From the NCBI GenBank assembly GCA_905212635.1, contig CAJMFH010000050.1:1-11870 (forward strand): a stretch of 11,870 nt of DNA. The letters are read 5' to 3'. This DNA comes from an uncultured Lachnoclostridium sp. (GTDB taxonomy: Bacteria > Bacillota > Clostridia > Lachnospirales > Lachnospiraceae). Below are positions 1 through 4,662 of the stretch, in pieces. The translations under genes and the position numbers were made by a program. Positions within the stretch are counted from its first letter, which is position 1. Every line of letters starts with the position of its first letter. The notes below the pieces were generated by a model. That model was given only the letters and a program-made list of their open reading frames with translations, did not search any database and was not told the DNA's origin.

Positions 1-63
1 ATAAAGAAAAACGAGACGACCGAAGTCGTCTCGTAAAAAGTCTAACTTTGAGGGGGCACCTCA
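1..63. mobile_element. Outer end of an IS3-family (IS150-like) insertion sequence, partial
   Basis: Read on the minus strand from base 63 leftward, the sequence begins TGAGGTGCCCCC and continues CTCAAAGTTAGAC. This resembles the terminal repeats I know from IS3-family elements of the IS150 type, which carry a TGA..TG.ACCCC...AAAGTTAGAC core and end in CA outward. The strong hairpin at 11-34 just inside this end also fits such elements. The body and transposase would lie to the left, outside the window, so neither the other end nor a target duplication can be checked. The family assignment rests on remembered similarity to the terminal consensus. Confidence 0.5.
11..34 (-). terminator. Intrinsic terminator with UUCG tetraloop
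   Basis: Perfect 10-bp stem: ACGAGACGAC (11-20) and GTCGTCTCGT (25-34) around CGAA. On the minus strand the loop is TTCG, an extra-stable tetraloop, and the stem is followed by TTTTTCTTTAT, a good U-tract. It would stop transcription arriving from the secreted-protein gene at 124-489. There is no U-tract on the plus strand. It lies inside the probable IS end, so it may instead insulate the element from incoming transcripts. Confidence 0.8.
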
Positions 64-123
64 CAGTCTGAAAAACTGAACGGTCATTCTTTTACCCACA
101 CACTGTAGATCCCGTAAAAACCA

Positions 124-489
124 TTACGAAGAAATCTCGCAGCGTGTAACTTTTCCTTTTTTCACTTTAATTTCCAATCCAAGATTAACTTTCAACAAAT
201 CCTTGAATTCCGCTTTTGAAAGCCATTTTCCGATCATCGGATCGGAACCGCCATAATTTGGATCCCAATATTTAGTCTTATTCGTAAGAATAAATACCTT
301 CTTCTTTTTTATCTTTTTTTCTCCCACATATAGCGGTGCTTTTACAACAAGTTTATTGCCTTTGACCTTTGCCTGCGCAGAATCGTACACCAAATACTTT
401 TGGGTCTTTGCCTGTACATAACTGCCGCTCGCGATTCCCGTACTCAAAAGAGACACCACCAGTAACATAGCAATCAAAACACGTTTCAT
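124..489 (-). CDS. Small secreted protein of unknown function
   Basis: A 121-residue protein I do not recognise. It starts MKRVLIAMLLVVSLLSTG, a basic n-region plus a hydrophobic core, and an Ala-rich stretch ending VQA near residue 28 looks like a signal peptidase I site, so it is probably secreted. The mature part is Lys-rich and short, with beta-prone segments (NKLVVKAPLYV, KVFILTNKTKYW, LGLEIKVKKGKVT) that suggest a small beta-barrel. The start at 489 is chosen because AAAAGGAGG (499-507) sits 9 nt upstream. An in-frame ATG at 588 would add 33 residues before the signal peptide and run through the palindrome. The gene ends about 60 bp from the probable IS end, and its only visible terminator is the hairpin inside that end. 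It is likely regulated through the promoter and palindrome at 541-573. Confidence 0.8.
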   Translation of the reverse strand: MKRVLIAMLLVVSLLSTGIASGSYVQAKTQKYLVYDSAQAKVKGNKLVVKAPLYVGEKKIKKKKVFILTNKTKYWDPNYGGSDPMIGKWLSKAEFKDLLKVNLGLEIKVKKGKVTRCEISS

Positions 490-510
490 ACTCTTTTTCC
501 TCCTTTTATT

Positions 511-530
511 TGCTTTAATTTGCTTTAATT
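511..530. repeat. Tandem 10-bp duplication in a leader
   Basis: TGCTTTAATT occurs twice in direct tandem (511-520, 521-530), immediately upstream of the ribosome binding site of the secreted-protein gene, and partly a third time at its left edge. It lies in the predicted 5' untranslated region. It may be slippage-prone sequence; no function is implied. Confidence 0.5.
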
Positions 531-540
531 TTACTCGCAT

Positions 541-573
541 TATTAATGTATCATGATACATTAATATGTGCAA
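541..573 (-). promoter_or_regulatory. Predicted promoter overlapped by a perfect 26-bp palindrome (probable operator)
   Basis: Bases 541-566 form a perfect palindrome with 13-bp arms TATTAATGTATCA and TGATACATTAATA. On the minus strand TTGCAC (573-568) is separated by 17 nt from TACATT (550-545), preceded by TG in extended -10 position (TGATACATT). The palindrome covers the spacer and the -10, so a bound dimer would block polymerase at the gene starting at 489. The AT-rich palindrome has no following U-tract, which argues against a terminator. I cannot assign the site to a named regulator. Confidence 0.5.
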
Positions 574-581
574 GCAGAAAT

Positions 582-1109
582 TTACCACTCTCCTTCTTCA
601 TCCTCATCTATCGCATCGTCCACTCCATCTGCATAATCCGAATCACTATTATACCGGTCATCGTCATAATCGCCATCCTCATACACATCCTCATATCCTT
701 TGTCGTAGGATTCATAAGGATTCGAATACGATTTTTTGCTCTTGGACGAACCCGAGTAACTCGATTTGTTCGAATACGAACTGCTCGAGCTCGAATCGTA
801 ATGATATGGTTTTTTCGTCGAAGACGGTCTTGTCGTACTTGTAGAATAGGTACTTGATGAATAACTCGAAGATTCTGTCGATTCCGACTGTTCTCTTTCT
901 TCTCCTTTTTTATCTGCCTCTTCCTGGTGTTTCTTGCAATATAAACTATCTTCTGAAAACCGTTTTTCATGGCAGTCACTTGCCCAGCATTCTCCATACC
1001 CCCATATATGCTCGCTTACATATTCCGGTACATTTCTGGCTGCTAGGACAATAAATGCCAAAACCAAAAGTGCTAAAATCTCATACTTTGTTGTGTTTCC
1101 CTTCTTCAT
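582..1109 (-). CDS. Membrane-anchored protein with Cys/His motif and Ser/Tyr-rich, acidic tail; unknown function
   Basis: A 175-residue protein I cannot name. It has a short basic N-terminus, one hydrophobic helix at about residues 10-24 (YEILALLVLAFIVLAA), and then C41-x4-C46-x11-C58-x2-H61, a spacing that could bind a metal such as zinc. Next come a charged Glu/Lys stretch (62-75), a Ser/Thr/Tyr-rich segment (about 76-130) with many SSS and SY steps, and a strongly acidic Asp/Glu/Tyr tail ending EDEEGEW. The tail is low complexity and probably disordered. The helix is more likely an anchor or uncleaved signal than a cleaved peptide, because no clear AxA site follows. The start at 1109 is supported by AGGAGG (1118-1123) 8 nt upstream. 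The next gene in the same direction starts 92 bp downstream, beyond the palindrome. The protein is probably real; the metal-binding idea is inference. Confidence 0.75.
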   Translation of the reverse strand: MKKGNTTKYEILALLVLAFIVLAARNVPEYVSEHIWGYGECWASDCHEKRFSEDSLYCKKHQEEADKKGEEREQSESTESSSYSSSTYSTSTTRPSSTKKPYHYDSSSSSSYSNKSSYSGSSKSKKSYSNPYESYDKGYEDVYEDGDYDDDRYNSDSDYADGVDDAIDEDEEGEW

Positions 1110-1141
1110 GATAACCGCCTCCTAATTGTTTCATTCTTATT

Positions 1142-1170
1142 TTTTTACTCTAAGTTTACCATGATGTCAG
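1142..1170 (-). promoter_or_regulatory. Possible promoter of the membrane-protein gene
   Basis: On the minus strand CTGACA (1170-1165) lies 17 nt from TAAAAA (1147-1142), about 19 nt before the AGGAGG of the gene starting at 1109. The -10 is poor. The site overlaps the left arm of the inverted-repeat element at 1158-1303, so the element may supply the promoter or interfere with it. Confidence 0.3.
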
Positions 1171-1303
1171 TATGTTGTGAACTCGCACTTCGTGCTTTCT
1201 CGCCGGTTACACCGGCTGTTCACTCAATAATGGCACAAGAAAAACAAATGCCTGCTTTGCAGTCGCTTGTTTTTCTTATGTGCTCATTATATCATCGTAT
1301 GGT
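1158..1303. repeat. Nested inverted-repeat element with terminal inverted repeats (multi-branch hairpin)
   Basis: A 146-bp intergenic block can fold almost completely. An outer stem pairs ACCATGATG (1158-1166) with CATCgtATGGT (1293-1303, 2-nt bulge). The left branch is closed by GTGAAC (1177-1182) and GTTCAC (1218-1223) and contains two hairpins: GCAC-TTC-GTGC (1185-1195) and GCCGGT-TAC-ACCGGC (1202-1216). The right branch is a long imperfect stem, ATAATG-GCACA-AGAAAAACAA (from 1228) with TTGTTTTTCTTATGTGC and CATTAT (1267-1290), capped by CTGC-TTT-GCAG (1252-1262). No ORF of note lies in it. It could be a MITE-like or dispersed intergenic repeat, or a structured RNA. The foldings are read directly; function is unknown. 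Confidence 0.6.
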
Positions 1304-1324
1304 GTCCCAAAGTATGGACTTGCT

Positions 1325-1369
1325 AAAAAGCTGCCCCCAAAATTTTTTTAAAATTTTTCAAGGCAGCTT
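1325..1369 (-). terminator. Intrinsic terminator of the rpn gene
   Basis: On the minus strand AAGCTGCC (1369-1362) pairs with GGCAGCTT (1335-1328). The AT-rich interior can extend the hairpin through AAAATTTT segments. TTTTT follows (1329-1325). It begins 24 bp after the stop codon of the nuclease gene and separates it from the membrane-protein gene. Confidence 0.75.
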
Positions 1370-1392
1370 AACTGTTCCCATCGTTAATTCAT

Positions 1393-1629
1393 TTACAGTT
1401 TCTTCATTAACTCATGAATGCGTTCTTCCGTCTCCTCACATTCATCTGCAATCTGTGCTACAGATTTGCCTTTGGCAAGTTTTTTAGAGATTTGTGCAAG
1501 CAGATTAATTTCCGCTCCTTCCAGGCGGCCTTCTGCAATCCCTTCTGCATGACCTTCGACAAGCGCAGCCTCGCGAGCGCGCTCGCTGGCCTCTCTCACT
1601 TCGAGTTCAATTTTTTGCTCTATTGTCAC
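1393..1629 (-). CDS. Possible internally initiated C-terminal Rpn small protein
   Basis: Within the nuclease gene, in the same frame, GTG at 1629-1627 (Val in DNFVTIEQ) is preceded by GGAGGG (1643-1638) with 8 nt spacing, better than the spacing of the full-length start. Initiation there would make 78 residues: a charged helix, the EG repeat and the C-terminal tail, without the nuclease core. In E. coli rpn genes an internally started C-terminal product is known to inhibit the full-length toxic nuclease, so this could be the equivalent antitoxin. The Shine-Dalgarno is read directly; use of this start is inference. The GGAGGG also encodes Trp-Arg codons, so chance cannot be excluded. Confidence 0.4.
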   Translation of the reverse strand: MTIEQKIELEVREASERAREAALVEGHAEGIAEGRLEGAEINLLAQISKKLAKGKSVAQIADECEETEERIHELMKKL

Positions 1630-2265
1630 GAAATTATCCCTCCATTCGTCATTACTCTTCACTTCTTCCACTTTTCTTTCGAGACTTTTCGTAAACTCAT
1701 CCGTCGGCACCGAGGTCTCCAGATAATCCAAAAGATTTCGAAGTTTTTCCGACAACCCATCACGTTTTCCGTGCAGATTCACAAAAATAGTTTTCCTCTT
1801 TTCGCCGAGACAAATCGACGGATCTTCATTGCACCTCATTTCAAACGTATACACGCTTTGATCTTTGTGGAAAAGATCAAAATCACACAAAAAGATTACG
1901 ATCGACTGTTTTAGTTCCTCGTATGTCTCTCCTGTCACAATCTGATGTCCATCCATCTCACAATGATAATATCGACTTCGAGGCACCAATTCTCTCATAT
2001 TTGTAAGCTGCATCTCAATGTCGTACATATTGCCGTTATCATCTTCCGCATAGATATCCAGCCGGGCTCCTTTCTGAAAAATGTTATTTTGAATTACTTT
2101 CTGATTCAATACAACTTTGAGTCGCGCAATGCGTATCCCCAGAATACGCTGCAACAATTCCCTACAGTCCTCTTCATCCAGAAAAACAGTACAAAAAACA
2201 ACATCATTCTTAATCTGGATTCTCTCCAGCCATTTTTGGTCTTTCACCAACTCTTTTCTTACCAT
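1393..2265 (-). CDS. Rpn-family PD-(D/E)XK nuclease / putative transposase
   Basis: A 290-residue protein of the Rpn (recombination-promoting nuclease, 'putative transposase') family. Such proteins are metal-dependent DNA endonucleases. Numbered from the chosen start, QIKNDVVFCTVF at 17-28 is the N-terminal K-N-D motif, and ARLDIYAEDDNGNMYDIEMQ at 67-86 carries the core acids: D70, then E84-x-Q86 as the family's E-x-Q form of the catalytic motif. RSRYYHCEMDG and SIVIFLCDFDLF follow, as usual for the family. The C-terminus has the EG-rich AEGIAEGRLEG stretch and a helical tail. The start at 2265 is chosen for GGAGGG (2269-2274), although the spacing is short. An ATG at 2310 would add 15 residues and has no ribosome binding site. 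The gene stands alone between its own promoter and terminator, with no visible IS ends, so it is probably a resident gene. It shows no disruption. Confidence 0.9.
   Translation of the reverse strand: MVRKELVKDQKWLERIQIKNDVVFCTVFLDEEDCRELLQRILGIRIARLKVVLNQKVIQNNIFQKGARLDIYAEDDNGNMYDIEMQLTNMRELVPRSRYYHCEMDGHQIVTGETYEELKQSIVIFLCDFDLFHKDQSVYTFEMRCNEDPSICLGEKRKTIFVNLHGKRDGLSEKLRNLLDYLETSVPTDEFTKSLERKVEEVKSNDEWRDNFVTIEQKIELEVREASERAREAALVEGHAEGIAEGRLEGAEINLLAQISKKLAKGKSVAQIADECEETEERIHELMKKL
1627..1643 (-). promoter_or_regulatory. Strong internal ribosome binding site in rpn
   Basis: GGAGGG (1643-1638), 8-nt spacer, GTG start (1629-1627), in frame with the nuclease. It defines the candidate 78-residue C-terminal product. 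Confidence 0.5.
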
Positions 2266-2268
2266 ACA

Positions 2269-2305
2269 CCCTCCATTTCCGGGAGGCTTCCGAAACTCGC
2301 CTCCC
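2269..2305 (-). promoter_or_regulatory. Alternative-hairpin leader that could sequester the rpn ribosome binding site
   Basis: On the minus strand three segments occur in order: GGGAGGC (2305-2299), GCCTCCC (2287-2281) and the Shine-Dalgarno GGAGGG (2274-2269), with ATG at 2265. The first two form a perfect 7-bp stem with an 11-nt loop. The middle segment can instead pair CCTCC (2286-2282) with GGAGG (2274-2270), hiding the ribosome binding site. The two pairings exclude each other, so this has the form of a translational switch. The leader from the predicted promoter is about 135 nt. Pairing is read directly; a switching role is inferred. Confidence 0.4.
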
Positions 2306-2408
2306 TGCATCTCATTCTGTTTTCTATGGGAACATCAGCAGTTTGGCTCTTTTCATTTATATTAAGAAAATAGATATCTTGGAAATGATAGATCTTCTGC
2401 TTTCAATT

Positions 2409-2437
2409 AGTGTAACACAGTTCACTAAAATATGCAA
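2409..2437 (-). promoter_or_regulatory. Predicted rpn promoter
   Basis: On the minus strand TTGCAT (2437-2432), a 17-nt spacer and TACACT (2414-2409) preceded by TG (extended -10). The -10 lies in an inverted repeat, TTAGTG (2407-2412) and CACTAA (2423-2428), with GTGTaACAC inside it, which might be an operator. It faces away from the promoter of the YjfB-like gene, whose -35 starts 15 bp to the right. Confidence 0.5.
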
Positions 2438-2452
2438 GATTTTTTTCCCGCC

Positions 2453-2481
2453 TTTACATTCCGCCTTCCCCATGCTATAAT
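2453..2481 (+). promoter_or_regulatory. Sigma-A-type promoter of the YjfB-like gene
   Basis: TTTACA (2453-2458), a 17-nt spacer and TATAAT (2476-2481) with an extended-10 TG at 2473-2474. This is the best promoter in the window. It lies 25 bp before the ATG at 2507. Confidence 0.8.
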
Positions 2482-2506
2482 ATCCTTAATAAAAGGGGGT
2501 GTCCTT

Positions 2507-2701
2507 ATGGAGATTAGCGATGGAATCGATATCACATCTTATGCCATGATGAACTCACAAATTGAGATTCAACAGGGTGTCAGCACACAGGTGCTGAAAG
2601 AGGCGATGGATCTACAGGAAGTGCAGGGCAGCCTGCTCGTGCAGATGATGGAACTGTCCGTAAACCCGGGGCTCGGACAAAATATCGATCTTCGGATATA
2701 A
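2507..2701 (+). CDS. YjfB-family putative motility protein
   Basis: A 64-residue protein: MEISDGIDITSYAM at the start, a helical middle (VSTQVLKEAMDLQEVQG) and a Met/Leu-rich end finishing in NPGLGQNIDLRI. Length, the central helix and the NPxLGxxIDxx-type ending match the YjfB 'putative motility protein' family, found as short single genes in flagellated Firmicutes. Its biochemical role is not known. The start at 2507 is fixed by AGGGGGT (2494-2500) and by the promoter at 2453-2481; an in-frame ATG at 2432 lies upstream of the -35 and cannot be used from this promoter. The gene has its own terminator, so it is a single-gene unit. It is the only hint in the window that the organism may be motile. 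Confidence 0.85.
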   Translation: MEISDGIDITSYAMMNSQIEIQQGVSTQVLKEAMDLQEVQGSLLVQMMELSVNPGLGQNIDLRI

Positions 2702-2727
2702 GTGGATATGTAATTATCCATAACGAT

Positions 2728-2772
2728 AATACAGTATCTTTGCGAAGTAATCCGCAAAGATATTGTATTTTT
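2728..2772 (+). terminator. Intrinsic terminator of the YjfB-like gene
   Basis: AATACAGTATCTTTGCG (2728-2744) pairs with CGCAAAGATATTGTATT (2753-2769) over 17 positions with one G-U pair and an 8-nt loop. TTTTT follows (2768-2772). It lies 27 bp after the stop codon and insulates the transporter gene downstream. Confidence 0.85.
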
Positions 2773-2812
2773 AAATAGAGAACTTATTATAATTATAGGA
2801 GAGAACTAAATT

Positions 2813-4288
2813 ATGTCAGGAAGAGAAAAATTCGGCTCAAGGCTCGGATTTATTTTAGTTTCTGCAGGATGCGCCATTGGGATTGGAAATGTATGGAAAT
2901 TTCCGTACATTACAGGAATGTATGGCGGTGCTGCTTTTATTTTATTGTACCTTTTATTTTTGGTAATTCTCGGACTTCCGATCATGGTCTGCGAATTTAC
3001 GGTAGGCCGTGGAAGCCAGATGGGCATGGGAAAAGCGTTGGATAAGCTGGAACCTGCCGGCACCAAATGGCATCGTCTAAAATGGATCAGCATACTTGGC
3101 AGTTTCCTTTTGATGATGTTTTATACAATGGTTGGCGGCTGGATGCTCAACTATGCTTACATGGAAGCCACCGGAAAATTTACCGGCATGGACGGTGATG
3201 GTGTAGCTGCGACTTTCAACAATATGCTGGGATCTGCGCCGGTTATGACATTTTGGGCGGTAGCTGCGATCGTCATTTCTTTCGGTGCCTGCGCTTTTGG
3301 TCTGCAAAAGGGCGTGGAAAAAGTCACAAAAGTAATGATGCTTCTTCTTCTCCTGTTAATGATCGCCCTTGCCGTCAATTCCGTATTTTTGCCAAATGTT
3401 TCTGCCGGCATCCGGTTTTATCTCGTTCCGAATTTTTCATGTGTTGTGGAAAAAGGAATTGGAAATACCGTTTTTGCCGCAATGTCACAGGCATTTTTTA
3501 CCTTAAGTCTTGGCATCGGCGCAATGGAAATATTTGGAAGTTATTTGGATCGTAAAAAGCGTATTACCGGCGAGGCAGTCAATATTGTTCTGCTTGATAC
3601 TTTTGTCGCTTTGATGGCAGGATTTATCATTATTCCGGTCTGCTTTGCGTTTGGCGTACAGCCGGATTCCGGCCCTTCTCTTCTATTTATTACGCTGCCA
3701 AATTTATTTTACAGCATGAACGGCGGACGGCTCTGGGGAACTTTATTTTTCATTTTCATGTCCTTTGCCGCCCTGTCAACGATCATTGCCGTATTTGAAA
3801 ATATTGTCGCCATGTTTATGGATATGGCAGACTGGAAACGAAAAAAATCGGTTGGCGTAAGTTTTGTATTGATCACAATCCTTTCCCTGCCGGCAATCCT
3901 CGGATTTAATCTGCTTGCGGGTTTCCAGCCACTGGGCGCGGGATGTTCCGTTATGGATCTGGAAGATTTTCTGGTTTCCTCGAACCTTCTTCCGCTGGGA
4001 AGTCTGGTCTTTGTGTTGTTTTGTGTGCGGAAAAACGGATGGGGATTTGAGAATTTTATCAAAGAAGCCAACGAAGGAGACGGCATCCGCTTTCCTCATT
4101 GGATCCGACTTTATATGCAGTATATTCTGCCACTGATCGTAACATTTATCTATCTAAAAGGCTATTATGATACGTTCAAAGACAAAGGAACCGCGATGTG
4201 TATCGGCTGGATGATCTTTGCCTGCTGTCTTTTAGCAATTATATTTGGGATCTCATTCTTTACCGGAAAGAAAACGAAAAAAGCATAA
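2813..4288 (+). CDS. NSS-family sodium-dependent amino acid transporter
   Basis: A 491-residue inner-membrane symporter of the neurotransmitter:sodium symporter (NSS/SNF, LeuT-like) family, which imports amino acids or related amines with Na+. The N-terminus (FGSRLGFILVSAGCAIGIGNVWKFPY, residues 7-32) is the family's unwound first transmembrane helix, with the Gly-rich ion-binding segment and the WKFPY signature. Residues 227-244 (AFFTLSLGIGAMEIFGSY) match the sixth, substrate-contacting helix. Residues 312-333 contain LSTIIA, where S322-T323 correspond to the usual Na2-site Ser/Thr pair. About 11-12 hydrophobic segments are visible, normal for bacterial members, and the C-terminus is short and basic. 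The start at 2813 has AGGAGAG (2797-2803) about 10 nt upstream. Substrate cannot be read. No convincing dedicated promoter was seen: the nearest TATAAT (2788-2793) is too close to the ribosome binding site. Confidence 0.95.
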   Translation: MSGREKFGSRLGFILVSAGCAIGIGNVWKFPYITGMYGGAAFILLYLLFLVILGLPIMVCEFTVGRGSQMGMGKALDKLEPAGTKWHRLKWISILGSFLLMMFYTMVGGWMLNYAYMEATGKFTGMDGDGVAATFNNMLGSAPVMTFWAVAAIVISFGACAFGLQKGVEKVTKVMMLLLLLLMIALAVNSVFLPNVSAGIRFYLVPNFSCVVEKGIGNTVFAAMSQAFFTLSLGIGAMEIFGSYLDRKKRITGEAVNIVLLDTFVALMAGFIIIPVCFAFGVQPDSGPSLLFITLPNLFYSMNGGRLWGTLFFIFMSFAALSTIIAVFENIVAMFMDMADWKRKKSVGVSFVLITILSLPAILGFNLLAGFQPLGAGCSVMDLEDFLVSSNLLPLGSLVFVLFCVRKNGWGFENFIKEANEGDGIRFPHWIRLYMQYILPLIVTFIYLKGYYDTFKDKGTAMCIGWMIFACCLLAIIFGISFFTGKKTKKA

Positions 4289-4294
4289 AAATAA

Positions 4295-4322
4295 GGGATG
4301 TCGCTTTGCATGGCGGCATCCC
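4295..4322. terminator. Bidirectional terminator between convergent genes
   Basis: GGGATGTCGC (4295-4304) pairs with GCGGCATCCC (4313-4322) over 10 positions including one G-U pair, with an 8-nt loop. On the plus strand CTTTTCTTATTT follows; on the minus strand TTATTTTTAT follows. It serves both the transporter gene (stop at 4288) and the thioredoxin end of the minus-strand operon (stop at 4337). Confidence 0.85.
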
Positions 4323-4336
4323 CTTTTCTTATTTCA

Positions 4337-4660
4337 TTATACCAGATGCGGTTCAATCTGTGCAAGAAGTTCGTCTTTTGACATCGCTCCAACCGCTTTG
4401 GTCACCACTTCTCCTCCTTTAAACAGGAAAAATGCCGGAATACCCGCTACTTTGTACTGCTGGGCAAGTTCCATATTTTCATCACAGTTGACTTTGCCAA
4501 CAATAAGCTTGTCTGCAAGTTCTTCGCCAATCTGTTCAACGACCGGTGACATCATGCTGCATGGTCCGCACCATACTGCCCAAAAATCGATTAAAACCGG
4601 TTTGTCCGATCGAATTACTTTTTCTTCAAAATTTTCTGCATTGATTTCTATCGCTGCCAT
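4337..4660 (-). CDS. trxA: Thioredoxin
   Basis: A 107-residue cytoplasmic thioredoxin, the usual length. It reduces protein disulfides and is normally recycled by thioredoxin reductase. The active site WCGPC has C31 and C34, and the cis-proline loop GIP has P75; the fold order is standard, with LIDFWAVWCGPC and a C-terminal helix ending EPHLV. It also has a non-active-site Cys (C59 in VNCDEN). The start at 4660 is chosen because GGAGGG (4668-4673) lies 7 nt upstream; an in-frame ATG at 4675 overlaps that Shine-Dalgarno. The Shine-Dalgarno is inside the last codons of dapF and the gap between dapF stop and this start is 2 nt, so translation is probably coupled. It is the last gene of the operon. 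Confidence 0.93.
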   Translation of the reverse strand: MAAIEINAENFEEKVIRSDKPVLIDFWAVWCGPCSMMSPVVEQIGEELADKLIVGKVNCDENMELAQQYKVAGIPAFFLFKGGEVVTKAVGAMSKDELLAQIEPHLV

Positions 4661-4662
4661 TG

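Noticed and set aside
546..857. Plus-strand Ile/Arg-rich frame opposite the membrane-protein gene
   Set aside because: Shadow of the low-complexity Ser/Asp codons on the other strand; no ribosome binding site.
1573..1586. 14-bp palindrome GCGAGCGCGCTCGC within rpn
   Set aside because: It encodes the Glu/Arg/Ala-rich helix (SERAREA), where such codons give GC palindromes easily; no other regulatory sign.
1393..2265. Rpn gene as the transposase of a complete insertion sequence
   Set aside because: No terminal inverted repeats or target duplications bound the gene; it has its own promoter and terminator like a resident gene.
2703..2720. Inverted repeat TGGATA-N6-TATCCA just after the YjfB-like stop
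   Set aside because: Short 6-bp arms, AT-rich, no promoter or U-tract attached; likely chance, although it lies upstream of the transporter gene.
2788..2793. TATAAT as promoter -10 for the NSS transporter
   Set aside because: Transcription would start at about 2800, inside or after the AGGAGAG ribosome binding site, and no matching -35 is present.
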